From Prevotella sp. (GTDB lineage Bacteria > Bacteroidota > Bacteroidia > Bacteroidales > Bacteroidaceae), in contig SUYI01000028.1 of assembly GCA_015060485.1 (NCBI GenBank), positions 1-47,782 of the forward strand: a stretch of DNA of 47,782 bases, in the 5' to 3' direction. Below the pieces are notes generated by a model. It was given only the letters and a program-made list of their open reading frames with translations. It had not been told where the DNA came from and did not search any database. The stretch's first letter is position 1. Each line of letters starts with the position of its first letter. This document shows positions 7,940 to 16,769 of this stretch, one piece after another. The translations under genes and the position numbers were made by a program.

Positions 7940-8686
7940 TTATTCTACCGTAAACGAGCAAACAGAAACATTGTCAAAGCCACCAGCTGCGATGGCTGAT
8001 TCGCACAAGGTGTTGGCATTTGCGTGGTTGAGCATGAGCTGACGGATTTCTTCGTCGCTAATCATGTCGTTCAAACCGTCAGTGCAAAGCATATAGTTAT
8101 CACCGGGCAAGAAGTCGTCAGTAAACTCAAACAGGTCCAAATAGGGCATTCTAATGCCGGCTCCAATGCAGTTGGTGACGACGTTGGAGTGCTTTTTCTC
8201 ACCGCGGGCATTGCTCAGGGAATGGTCGTTCGACAGCTGTTCCAACTCACCATTGCGTAGGCGATAGAGGCGGCTGTCGCCACAATTCATCCAATAGTAC
8301 TTGTTGTTGTAGAAGATGATACCCACCAGTGTGGTGCCCATCTCCAAGAGCGACGGGTCGGCATGTCCCTTGGAGGCGATGATGTGGTTGACGGACTGCA
8401 GCCAGTCGTGCATCATATCCATAAACTCGCCCGAAGCCAGTCCGCGTGGCAAATCGCTCACATAGAAGCGCAGGTTGCTAAGGACATCGGAGCTCGCTAC
8501 TTCGCCGGCATTATGTCCTCCCATTCCGTCAGCAACGGCAATGACAAAACGGTCGATGGTCTCGGTAATAAACTCGGTATTGTATACATCGCTGCGAATC
8601 AGTTTGTCGCAGACGAGAATCATGTCCTCGTTATTCGTTCTCACACAGCCAATTCGACTGGCTGCAGTCAGTGTTATCTTGCTCAT
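7940..8686 (-). CDS. PP2C-type Ser/Thr protein phosphatase
   Basis: A 248-residue soluble metal-dependent phosphatase. The acidic metal ligands are visible in TNNEDM (D21), VADGMGGHNAG (D53), LCTDGLNDMI and GGFDNVSV, with GDSRLYRLRNG and DHSLSN between them. The whole protein is the catalytic domain, as in Stp/PrpC enzymes that reverse Hanks-type kinases. It is the fifth gene of the cassette that also encodes the kinase (12634-15717), so it is the likely eraser of that kinase's phosphorylation. It lies 39 nt after the FHA gene and 10 nt before metA. Confidence 0.92.
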   Translation of the reverse strand: MSKITLTAASRIGCVRTNNEDMILVCDKLIRSDVYNTEFITETIDRFVIAVADGMGGHNAGEVASSDVLSNLRFYVSDLPRGLASGEFMDMMHDWLQSVNHIIASKGHADPSLLEMGTTLVGIIFYNNKYYWMNCGDSRLYRLRNGELEQLSNDHSLSNARGEKKHSNVVTNCIGAGIRMPYLDLFEFTDDFLPGDNYMLCTDGLNDMISDEEIRQLMLNHANANTLCESAIAAGGFDNVSVCSFTVE

Positions 8687-8725
8687 ATCAATGATTCCAT
8701 TTAAATACTATCTCTACCCTTCCGG

Positions 8726-9313
8726 TCAGTTGACGCTTACCTGAAGGTTAATGTTTGCCAGAGTCACGATGTCACCACTCTTGATGGACATGGGGATGTC
8801 TGGCTGAAGGTCTCGCTGGTTCAGCTTGGTGCCGTTGGACGAATGCTTGTCAATAATGCACCAGCCGCTGTCAGGCTTGTAGATAAGCTGGGCATGAACG
8901 CCCGAGATGTACATATTTCCTTCAAACAGCTGCGTATACGGTCCCTGACGACGTCCGATGATAGCCCCATTGACGCCTACCATACGGATATCAAGGCTGG
9001 GGTTATAGAGCGTCAGCGTAGGTACGCCATTCTGTGACGGCAACTGTGAGCCGACAGCTTCAGGACGATGGGAAGTTAATGTGTAGGACGCATTAGTCGT
9101 TTCGGCTGCTGCGGGTCGGTACGACGCACTTTGCTGTTGCTGATTGGCCGCTTTGGCTTCACCGGGACTAGCCATCAGACCACCACAATAGGTGCAGCGG
9201 CGCCCCATGCCGACACGCCCACAACTGCTACAATAGACAAGTTCCTGTCCGCACTGATCACAGTATTGGGACTCTTCTTCTATCTCTTCTTTACAACTTG
9301 GACAAATGATCAT
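8726..9313 (-). CDS. Zinc-ribbon and FHA domain protein
   Basis: A 195-residue soluble protein. Residues 1-45 carry four CxxC pairs (CPSC, CDQC, CSSC, CTYC) forming two zinc ribbons. Residues 50-95 are a Q/S/A-rich linker. Residues about 98-195 are a forkhead-associated domain with the phosphothreonine-binding set GRR (120-122), SGVH (137-140) and SSNGTKLN (158-165). FHA domains read phosphothreonine, so this is the likely reader for the cassette kinase. Its start overlaps the AAA+ stop by 4 bp, suggesting coupled synthesis. Possible phospho-sites in the Ser/Thr-rich linker could allow self-binding, but that is inference. Confidence 0.9.
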   Translation of the reverse strand: MIICPSCKEEIEEESQYCDQCGQELVYCSSCGRVGMGRRCTYCGGLMASPGEAKAANQQQQSASYRPAAAETTNASYTLTSHRPEAVGSQLPSQNGVPTLTLYNPSLDIRMVGVNGAIIGRRQGPYTQLFEGNMYISGVHAQLIYKPDSGWCIIDKHSSNGTKLNQRDLQPDIPMSIKSGDIVTLANINLQVSVN

Positions 9314-12300
9314 ATTTCTTCTTTAATATCTTCTGGCATTATCAACTGATATGTTTCCTGCGTAATCTCCGACTGGGACATCGAACTGACGCGCATGGAC
9401 AACTGTTGTATGGTGGCATCAAGCATGTTGCGCATCTCGCGGGCGTTGCCGAAGGAGCTGCTCTTGCTGATGACCTTACGACAGATGAGGTCCATAAGCT
9501 TGAACTCGGCCTCGGGCGACAGCTTGTAGTTGTCCTTGCTAGCCATTTTCTTGAAGATAGCCAACAGCTCGTCCTCGTTATAGTCGTCGATGTGCATCTT
9601 ATGGCTGAAGCGGCTGGCTAGTCCGGGATTGACAGCCAGGAACGTCTCCATCTCGTTCTTGTAGCCGGCAGCAATGACGACGAACTTGCCGCGGTCGTCC
9701 TCCATGCGTTTCATCAGCGTATCGATGGCTTCCTTGCCATACTGGTCGTTCTCGGACGACAGCGTATAAGCCTCATCGATGAACAGGATGCCGCCCATGG
9801 CCTTGTCGCACATATTGTTGACTATCTTCGGTGTCTCGCCCATGTACTTGCCAACTAGCGTAGCACGGCTGGCCTCGATGACACGGCTGGTGGGCAGAAT
9901 CTCCATAGACTGGAGCACTTCGCCCATCTTGCGGGCTATCGACGTCTTACCCGTTCCGGGGTTACCGGTCAGGATGAAGTTCATCGACATCTGCTGCACC
10001 TTACCGGCACCCATGGCAGCACGCTGCTTCATGAACATGCTCTGTACCGCCAGACGACGGATCATGTTCTTGACAGAACGCATGCCGATGAAGTCGTCAA
10101 GCTCGTTGAGCACCTCGTCGAGCGGACGAACGCGCTCGCTCTGAGAAACCTCTAGGTCGGCAACAGTAATGCGGTACATATCCTCGTCCTTGAAGTCGGG
10201 ATTGTTCATCTGCGTAACCAGACGCTGGCTCTGTTTCTCGACAGCCTGGTCGAACATGCGACGAGCCTCGCGGGCATTGCCGAAGTTCTTGTCACGACGC
10301 AGATAGAGTTGTTCGAACTGACGATGGATGGCGCCCTGCGTCTCTTCATCGATGGTGAAATTCTTGCCCTTAGCGAGGTTGATGAATATCTCCGTCAACT
10401 CGTCAGGAGTATAGTCGTCGAAATGAATGGTCTGGGTAAAGCGGCTCTTGAGTCCGGGGTTGGTATCAATAAAGTCGTGCATCTGGTCGGTATAACCGGC
10501 AACGATACAAATGAACTTGCCGCGATCGTCCTCCAGACGTTTCAACAGCGTATCGATAGCCTCAGCGCCGAAGGAGTCCTGATCGCTCGACTTCAGGGTG
10601 TAGGCCTCGTCAATGAACAGCACACCACCCATGGCAGAGTCGATGAGTTGATTGGTCTTGATGGCCGTCTGTCCCGAATAGCCTGCGACTAGTTTTGCTC
10701 GGTCAGCCTCAATGAGTTGACCTCTCGACAGGATGCCCAACGTGCGGAACACGTCAGCCATGATACGGGCCACAGTGGTCTTACCCGTTCCGGGATTACC
10801 CGAGAAGACGTAGTGCTTACCTTGGAAGGTATTGGTCTCGCCACGACGAATCTGCAGATTAAGGAAGGCGGCCAAGTTCGAGATTTCCTTCTTGACAGCT
10901 GACAGTCCGACCATGCCGTTGAGCTTGGCCAGACACTCGGTATAGTCGACAGCCTTGGGAGCCTCGTAAGGAATATCAGCAACGTCGATGGTCATCATCT
11001 GCTCGTTAGTCAGCGTAGAGATGTCGACCTTCTGCAGGCGCTCGGCCTGCTTGGCCACAATCTTGTCGAAGATTTGTCGCATGGTTCGGCCGTTGGCGAA
11101 ATCCTTGCCACGGGAATTGTAAAGCTCGGAAATCATCTTGAGCGTCAACTCCTCGGCCTCCGGTGTAAACACATATTTCTTCTCCTTGGCGAAGACGCAC
11201 ATGATCTGATAAAGCTGGTCGGGCGTGTAGTCGTCAATATTCAGGAAATAGCTGAAGCGGCTGCGCACGCCGGGATTGATGTGGAACAGGTTGTCCATCT
11301 CCTGACGGTAGCCGGCAGCAATGACGACGAACTTGCCGCGATCGTCCTCCATGCGTTTCATGAGCTGCTCCAAGGCCTGAGTTCCCTGCTGGTCTTTGTC
11401 GCCACTCTGGCTCAGAGGGGCCAACGTATAGGCCTCGTCGACAAAGAGGATACCACCCATAGCCTTGTCGCAAAGGCGGTCGACGACCTTCGGCGTCTCG
11501 CCCTGATAGGGGCTCACCATCTTCGAACGGTCGACCTCGACAACATGTCCGCTATCGAGATATCCTATCGACTCCAGAATCTCTCCTAACTTGCGGGCGA
11601 TGGTGGTCTTACCAGTACCGGGATTACCTGTCAGTACGATATGGATGCCGGACTTCTCCTGTTCACCCAGTCCGCGCTGAGCACGCTGGACATTGTTGTG
11701 AACTGTAAAGGCAATCTCGCGGACAGCTTTCTTGACTTCGTCCATACCAATATAGCGGTCGAGGTCGCTGAGGATGTCCTCCAATGAACGTTCCTCGGGA
11801 ACATATCCGCGAATGTCGCTCTCCTCGACCATGACGGCTTCAGCACCGCGACTGATAAAGGAGGTGAAGATATCTTCAGCGGTCTTGATGGCCACATGGG
11901 CATAGCCAAACGTCTCGTCCTTGATCTTGACCTGATACTGGAAGAAACGCTGCAGCTTATTCTCTGCAGCAGGCGAATAAGCCGCAATGCCATACTTCGT
12001 GCGCAATTCCAGTTTACAGATGTCGCACAACTCCTGATAGCCTGGAGTCGGCAGTCGGAAAGTATACTTGAATCGGTTCTGAGCTGCAGGGTTGGCTGCC
12101 AGGAAGTCGTCCAGACCCTTGGGCAATCCAGCAATCATGACAATGGGGTTCTCGTCCCACTTGTCCATCTCGACAAAGAGCTTGTCGAGGGGATTCACCT
12201 GATTGGAATAGCGGTCTGGCAACAGTTTCTGCACATTGTCGAAGAAAAGAATGCCGTCCTTGGCCTTCTTCACGTTATCATCCCACTTGTCGACAAAACG

Positions 12301-12627
12301 CTGGTAATCTACGGCATCGACCATCGTCAGTTTGGGCTTGTCGATGATCTTGTGCTGATAGAAATAGTCACGTATCACTTCGGCCAAGGCCGTTTTTCCC
12401 GTTCCTGTCTCACCAATAATAATTGCATTGACACTCAGACGGACATTCATAATGTCCTTGCGTGAATGCAGATAGGTATAGGTGTCAACAACTGTCTTCA
12501 GCTGTTGCTTTACGTCAGCAAGTCCCACCAGGCGGTCCAGCACGTTTTGCGAAACGAGCGGTTTACCACACCACCTGCAGAACTTGGCTATCGAGCGGTT
12601 TTCCTTATGACAATGCTCACATATCAT
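9310..12627 (-). CDS. Zinc-ribbon protein with four tandem AAA+ modules (CbbX/SpoVK-like)
   Basis: A 1105-residue soluble ATPase. A zinc ribbon (CEHC...CRWC) occupies residues 3-20. Four AAA+ modules follow with Walker A motifs GETGTGKT (72-79), GNPGTGKT (334-341), GNPGTGKT (610-617) and GNPGTGKT (888-895). Modules 2-4 have Walker B FVDEAY or FIDEAY and the conserved RMEDDRGKFVVIAAGY and NPGLxSRF blocks of the CbbX/CfxQ/SpoVK family. Module 1 has LFFDNVQ, lacking the catalytic Glu, so it probably binds but does not hydrolyse ATP. CbbX-type proteins remodel protein complexes; type VII secretion EccA is a distant relative. The N-terminal ribbon resembles those of the FHA and zinc-hub proteins beside it, suggesting a shared docking partner. 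Confidence 0.88.
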   Translation of the reverse strand: MICEHCHKENRSIAKFCRWCGKPLVSQNVLDRLVGLADVKQQLKTVVDTYTYLHSRKDIMNVRLSVNAIIIGETGTGKTALAEVIRDYFYQHKIIDKPKLTMVDAVDYQRFVDKWDDNVKKAKDGILFFDNVQKLLPDRYSNQVNPLDKLFVEMDKWDENPIVMIAGLPKGLDDFLAANPAAQNRFKYTFRLPTPGYQELCDICKLELRTKYGIAAYSPAAENKLQRFFQYQVKIKDETFGYAHVAIKTAEDIFTSFISRGAEAVMVEESDIRGYVPEERSLEDILSDLDRYIGMDEVKKAVREIAFTVHNNVQRAQRGLGEQEKSGIHIVLTGNPGTGKTTIARKLGEILESIGYLDSGHVVEVDRSKMVSPYQGETPKVVDRLCDKAMGGILFVDEAYTLAPLSQSGDKDQQGTQALEQLMKRMEDDRGKFVVIAAGYRQEMDNLFHINPGVRSRFSYFLNIDDYTPDQLYQIMCVFAKEKKYVFTPEAEELTLKMISELYNSRGKDFANGRTMRQIFDKIVAKQAERLQKVDISTLTNEQMMTIDVADIPYEAPKAVDYTECLAKLNGMVGLSAVKKEISNLAAFLNLQIRRGETNTFQGKHYVFSGNPGTGKTTVARIMADVFRTLGILSRGQLIEADRAKLVAGYSGQTAIKTNQLIDSAMGGVLFIDEAYTLKSSDQDSFGAEAIDTLLKRLEDDRGKFICIVAGYTDQMHDFIDTNPGLKSRFTQTIHFDDYTPDELTEIFINLAKGKNFTIDEETQGAIHRQFEQLYLRRDKNFGNAREARRMFDQAVEKQSQRLVTQMNNPDFKDEDMYRITVADLEVSQSERVRPLDEVLNELDDFIGMRSVKNMIRRLAVQSMFMKQRAAMGAGKVQQMSMNFILTGNPGTGKTSIARKMGEVLQSMEILPTSRVIEASRATLVGKYMGETPKIVNNMCDKAMGGILFIDEAYTLSSENDQYGKEAIDTLMKRMEDDRGKFVVIAAGYKNEMETFLAVNPGLASRFSHKMHIDDYNEDELLAIFKKMASKDNYKLSPEAEFKLMDLICRKVISKSSSFGNAREMRNMLDATIQQLSMRVSSMSQSEITQETYQLIMPEDIKEEI

Positions 12628-12633
12628 ATTATT

Positions 12634-15600
12634 CTACCTTCTTTTTTCTGTATCCGATTTTGCATCATTTTGTTCCCCATCCGACTGCGAGTCCGCTTGT
12701 TCCTCGTCAGTTTCTGAATCCGAACGTTCCACATCTTTCTGCATCTGTTCCACGACTTCAGCCGGATTAACGCGAATATTCTCCGTATTGGGGTTGTGAC
12801 GATTGATCAACTTGGGACTGAAAACTATCATCTCCATCAGCAGCAGTGCCACCATGATGCTCCATAGGATGTAGTGCAGCACGGACTCGCCACTGAGTGA
12901 GCGCACCTGATTGGTCACATCATCGAGCAGGCCAAACTTAGAACCCTTGAACTTAAAGGTTTTCTGCTTGAACGTATAGTAAAGCGGTTCGAGAAGTGTC
13001 GACTTGATGTCGTCTTCCATCACCTCGTTAATCAGTTGGTTGTCACCCTTGGAGTCGGTATGGTAGTCGGTCACGTGACATATCACCATATATAATAAGG
13101 TAACGACGAGGACGGCAGGAATGAACAGACTCGGCCAGCTGCCATTGACGGTCCTGAGTATCAGGATGGGCAGATAGGAAGAGAGCATTCCCATCAGTCC
13201 CCAAAGACAGGACATCACAAAACCGTAGCCCCGGAAGAAGGCCCGCAGGCCCACAATGATTGCCGTCATACCGCCCACAGGCAGCATAACGGTTAACATG
13301 GGATGCTGGAAGATGTACTGACGACCTGACTCTGTAATGCCACATATCAGCACCAGCAACATCCAGACTGCACAAAGGGCATAGAAGATATAACGCCAGC
13401 GAGACTCCTTCTTCTTGGCCTTGTTGAAGCCCGAACGGACTTCCTGGTATTTCCGTGCCGTCTCTTCCTTGGCATTACCGTAGCGCTTGAAGTAATAGTT
13501 ATTCTGGTCTATCTCGCCCAGGTTGTAGATCCATTCCTCCAGTTTGCGCTCATAGCTATAGGTCTCGGTGAAATCCTGGTAGGGATCCTCATGATAGAAC
13601 ACTGCCATCCACTGGCTCAGCGAACCGTGCTTGATGGCCGACAGCAGCTGGGGACGATAGGCTAACTTGTCCATCGTAATAGCCGACGTCAGTTCCGTTC
13701 CGTCTTCCAACATATATGTCGGTATCACACCCAAGATGCGGCAGAAACGATAGAGGGCCGTACGGATGTCATAGGCACCCAGGCGGGTGCGGTTGTCTTC
13801 GCTCTTCATGTCGAAGCAGGCCCGTGCCTGACCTATCTGTTCGAACCATCCGTGCAGCTGGGCAAAATATATGAAGCGCCCTTCGGGGTCGCTATAGTCT
13901 CCGGCCTTCTTGGCATACTCCTCATCGGGCAGGTTCTGCCATTCCTTCAGGTGGTCGCGCAACACCTCACCAACCTTATAGGGTGAATCGGCATCGCGCA
14001 GGTCGAAGGCTGCTTCCTTATCGATATTGTACAATACCTTATAGCCCAGCGAACGGCTGGGAGTCTTGCCGGCTGTCATGATGCGCAATGCCTCGCAAGC
14101 CATATGGTCTTCGTGGCAATACATCCACGACAACAGGCGACCGTCACTCAGACTGATCCATTCGTCGTCCGTACATTCTTCATAGCCGAAAGAATGGACG
14201 ATATCCTGCAGATTCGAGGAGGGACGATTCACCAAGAACGGGATGTCGGAATCAATCTCGTAGACGAAGCGCAGGATGGCGATACGACTGTCCATGCCTG
14301 CATCCTCGGCAAAATAGCTGCGCAGACGGTTCACATCAGCCTTGCTGTGTGACTCCAGATACAAATACAGCTGGTCGTTCGGATTCGACAAAGCCAGCTT
14401 GTATTCGTCCTGATAGCTCAGCACAGAGATGGCTGCACTGTGGATATCGTCACACAGGTTTCCGCGTATATCTTTATAAGGATAGGTGGGCTCCATGACG
14501 TAGACGGCAGCCATCAGACCGGCATGCTGGTCGACGGGATAACGGTTGACCACGATATCCTTGACGGCAGAGCTCAGCTTCACGTTACCACATTGTTCCA
14601 GCCAGCCGGCAATGCGTCCGTTATAAAGGTAATTGATAGCCAGTCGCTCGTTATCCAGCAACAACGGTATCAGCTCGTGAACGTTGTCGGCCACGAGGTT
14701 TTTTTCGGGATCGACGATGAAGCTGCGATATTTCAGGATGGGCGACGATAGGTCGATCTTCACATCTTCTCCCAGGAACCACCGCTCCACCTCGTCATAA
14801 CCCCAGCGTGTCATCGGATTCACAGAGGTCAGTCCCTGGACTATCATCTTCACGCGGTCGGGCAGTTCGTTGATACGGGGCAGACGACCTTCGTTCTTCT
14901 TGCGCATCATCACACGCTCGTTATGACTCAGCGGATTCTCGCCCAACCACAGCGTCATCAGCGTAATACCCAACGAATAGAAGTCGACAGCAGGGGTAAT
15001 CTCCACTTCCCCGTCAATCACGTCGTTATACATTTCGGGAGCAGCATAGACTGGTGTGCGGGCCTGCGTCGTACGGTGCACCTTCTCGTCGCCATCCAGC
15101 ACGCTGGAGATGCCGAAGTCGCCCAGGACAATCTCCTTATGGTCGGCCTCGCGGAAGAAATAGTTTCCTGGCTTGATATCCTTGTGGATGATGTTACAGT
15201 TATGGCAATAGGCCAAAGCAGCGGCTGCCTGCAGAGCGATGCGGCGGAACTGGTTGAAGTCACCGTCAAGATCGTAATCATTCAGCGTACCTCCGCGAAG
15301 ATACTCCATGAGTTCGTAGTCGCGGTTCTTGCCGTCCACATAAGTCTTGCCGTAATCGTCAATCCGGACTATCATCTCCGTGCCGATGTTCTGGATGATG
15401 CGCATCAGGGTCTTCTTGATGGTGAAATTGGGATAGTAGATCTTTAACACACGTTCTCCCTCTTCGCCTTCTACCAAGAAGACCTGAGCCTCACCCGAAT
15501 TGTCGCTCAGGCACTTGACACTCCTGTACATTCTGCCTTTTAGTAAGAACTCTACATCCCCACCCGACTGGTCCTGCTTTTTCGCCCCAGGACGGACGGT

Positions 15601-15717
15601 CATCTCGTCGCCTCCTGCAGACTGACTTGAGCCTACACGGACCGTTGTGGTCGTACTGGCCGGCTGGTCAGCAGGTTTCGTAGCAGGCTGAGGGTCTCTT
15701 ATGGTCATATCATCCAT
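12634..15717 (-). CDS. Transmembrane Hanks-type Ser/Thr protein kinase
   Basis: A 1027-residue protein. The first 55 residues are a Thr/Ser/Gln-rich tail with repeated TIRDP, TVRVG and TVRPG segments, plausible phospho-sites for the FHA partner. The kinase domain spans about 58-320, with catalytic Lys in VLKIYY (K92), HKDIKPGN (D180), DFG (200-202) and APE (226-228). A helical region of about 450 residues without a recognised family follows. About five membrane helices lie between 774 and 966, then a 60-residue acidic tail rich in D, E, Q and S. An odd helix count would put the tail in the periplasm. The gene sits 5-6 nt from both neighbours, so kinase, AAA+ and zinc hub are surely cotranscribed. 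Confidence 0.92.
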   Translation of the reverse strand: MDDMTIRDPQPATKPADQPASTTTTVRVGSSQSAGGDEMTVRPGAKKQDQSGGDVEFLLKGRMYRSVKCLSDNSGEAQVFLVEGEEGERVLKIYYPNFTIKKTLMRIIQNIGTEMIVRIDDYGKTYVDGKNRDYELMEYLRGGTLNDYDLDGDFNQFRRIALQAAAALAYCHNCNIIHKDIKPGNYFFREADHKEIVLGDFGISSVLDGDEKVHRTTQARTPVYAAPEMYNDVIDGEVEITPAVDFYSLGITLMTLWLGENPLSHNERVMMRKKNEGRLPRINELPDRVKMIVQGLTSVNPMTRWGYDEVERWFLGEDVKIDLSSPILKYRSFIVDPEKNLVADNVHELIPLLLDNERLAINYLYNGRIAGWLEQCGNVKLSSAVKDIVVNRYPVDQHAGLMAAVYVMEPTYPYKDIRGNLCDDIHSAAISVLSYQDEYKLALSNPNDQLYLYLESHSKADVNRLRSYFAEDAGMDSRIAILRFVYEIDSDIPFLVNRPSSNLQDIVHSFGYEECTDDEWISLSDGRLLSWMYCHEDHMACEALRIMTAGKTPSRSLGYKVLYNIDKEAAFDLRDADSPYKVGEVLRDHLKEWQNLPDEEYAKKAGDYSDPEGRFIYFAQLHGWFEQIGQARACFDMKSEDNRTRLGAYDIRTALYRFCRILGVIPTYMLEDGTELTSAITMDKLAYRPQLLSAIKHGSLSQWMAVFYHEDPYQDFTETYSYERKLEEWIYNLGEIDQNNYYFKRYGNAKEETARKYQEVRSGFNKAKKKESRWRYIFYALCAVWMLLVLICGITESGRQYIFQHPMLTVMLPVGGMTAIIVGLRAFFRGYGFVMSCLWGLMGMLSSYLPILILRTVNGSWPSLFIPAVLVVTLLYMVICHVTDYHTDSKGDNQLINEVMEDDIKSTLLEPLYYTFKQKTFKFKGSKFGLLDDVTNQVRSLSGESVLHYILWSIMVALLLMEMIVFSPKLINRHNPNTENIRVNPAEVVEQMQKDVERSDSETDEEQADSQSDGEQNDAKSDTEKRR

Positions 15718-15722
15718 ATATC

Positions 15723-16661
15723 TTATTTATCGTCTTTTATTTCCACGTTACTAGTACTGCCTAACACTACCCATTTGCCACCCATCTGGGGTTTCGCACA
15801 ACCACAGGGACTGCTGTGCATGGCATGCTTGTAGTTGCACACCCATGCCAAGCGGACACCTACCGGTTTGCTGGCCATCGCATAGTTGCGGGCCTTGGCA
15901 GGCGAAGGACCTGCCGGAACAGCCAATTTGTCGAGGATGGCCGACAACATTTTGATCTTGACTGCTTTCTGCTCTTCCAGCTCTTCCTTGGTCATGCGCT
16001 TCGACTCGGGCTTGGGAATCACCGGATTCTCCACACCCTCGTCCTTGGCCAAAAGCATCAGCACACGCTCACGTAACTTGTTGTTGGCCTGCTCACGTAA
16101 GATATCACGTTCAGAGTTATAGGGCAAAGCGTTTTCCAGCTTTGAGAAGTCCTGCACGATATCCACCAGTTCCTGATAGTCGGGATTGAGCTGCAACTCC
16201 TTCACCAGCATCTTGGCCTCCTCCGTCAGTGCCGTACCGCACTTCTTACAGAAGGCAAAGTCGTTCAGCGTGCGACACGTCGGACAGACAATACCACCAC
16301 GCGGACTGCCACATTCCGGACAATAGGCTTCATTGCCAGCCAGACGGGCTCCGCAATACGAGCAGACGTCCTTGCGGGTGTAATGATGGCACACCTCACA
16401 GTAGTCGGCATCGGGATCCATTTCAGCACCACAGTGCGGACACGTGGTTTTACTGATGGGCTGGCCACACTGGGCACAGAACATCGCCTCAGGCTCATTG
16501 ATGGCTCCACAATAGGAACAAGGCTTCCCCCCTGCCTGACGCTGCTGCTGTTGCATCATCACGGGCTGCTCTTCACGAGGACGTTCCATTTCTCTTTGCA
16601 ACGTTTGCGGACGGGCTGTCCGCTGCGTACTCTCTATGTCAAATTTGTTGTCGTTCATCAT
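15723..16661 (-). CDS. Multi-zinc-ribbon scaffold protein of the kinase cassette
   Basis: A 312-residue soluble protein and the first gene of the kinase operon. After a Q/R-rich N-terminus it has four double-CxxC zinc ribbons: CSYC/CAQC, CPHC/CEVC, CSYC/CPEC and CPTC/CKKC. A charged helical region follows, then a C-terminal segment with VCNYKHAMHSSPCGCAKPQMGGKW that I do not recognise. It probably acts as a docking hub for the kinase, AAA+ and FHA proteins, all linked by ribbons or operon; this is inference. I set the start at the tandem ATGATG (16661) because the open frame's earlier ATG (16712) lies inside the terminator and promoter region at 16682-16713. Confidence 0.8.
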   Translation of the reverse strand: MMNDNKFDIESTQRTARPQTLQREMERPREEQPVMMQQQQRQAGGKPCSYCGAINEPEAMFCAQCGQPISKTTCPHCGAEMDPDADYCEVCHHYTRKDVCSYCGARLAGNEAYCPECGSPRGGIVCPTCRTLNDFAFCKKCGTALTEEAKMLVKELQLNPDYQELVDIVQDFSKLENALPYNSERDILREQANNKLRERVLMLLAKDEGVENPVIPKPESKRMTKEELEEQKAVKIKMLSAILDKLAVPAGPSPAKARNYAMASKPVGVRLAWVCNYKHAMHSSPCGCAKPQMGGKWVVLGSTSNVEIKDDK

Positions 16662-16681
16662 ACGAGTAGTAATAATTTTTG

Positions 16682-16713
16682 CAAAGTTACTAATTTTTTT
16701 TAATTCCAACAAA
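16682..16713 (-). promoter_or_regulatory. Promoter of the zinc-hub/kinase operon
   Basis: On the minus strand TTTG (complement of 16710-16713), a 20-nt spacer, then TAACTTTG (complement of 16682-16689). This is a perfect match to the Bacteroidota housekeeping consensus. The ATG at 16661 follows with a predicted leader of about 14 nt. The TTTG box is also the end of the T-tract of the terminator serving the upstream M13 peptidase gene. Confidence 0.85.
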
Positions 16714-16744
16714 AAAACCGCCGTAAATTTATATTTACGACGGC
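16710..16744 (-). terminator. Intrinsic terminator of the M13 peptidase gene
   Basis: Read on the minus strand, CCGTCGTAAA and TTTACGGCGG form a 10-bp stem (one G-T pair) with a short loop, followed by TTTTTTTG. It lies 25 nt after the M13 peptidase stop. Confidence 0.85.
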
Positions 16745-16769
16745 ATTTTCTGCTTTTTGGCAGATTATT

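Noticed and set aside
7940..16661. Interpretation as a type VI secretion regulatory island
   Set aside because: Kinase, phosphatase and FHA proteins are present, but no TssB/C, Hcp, VgrG or other structural genes are in the window.
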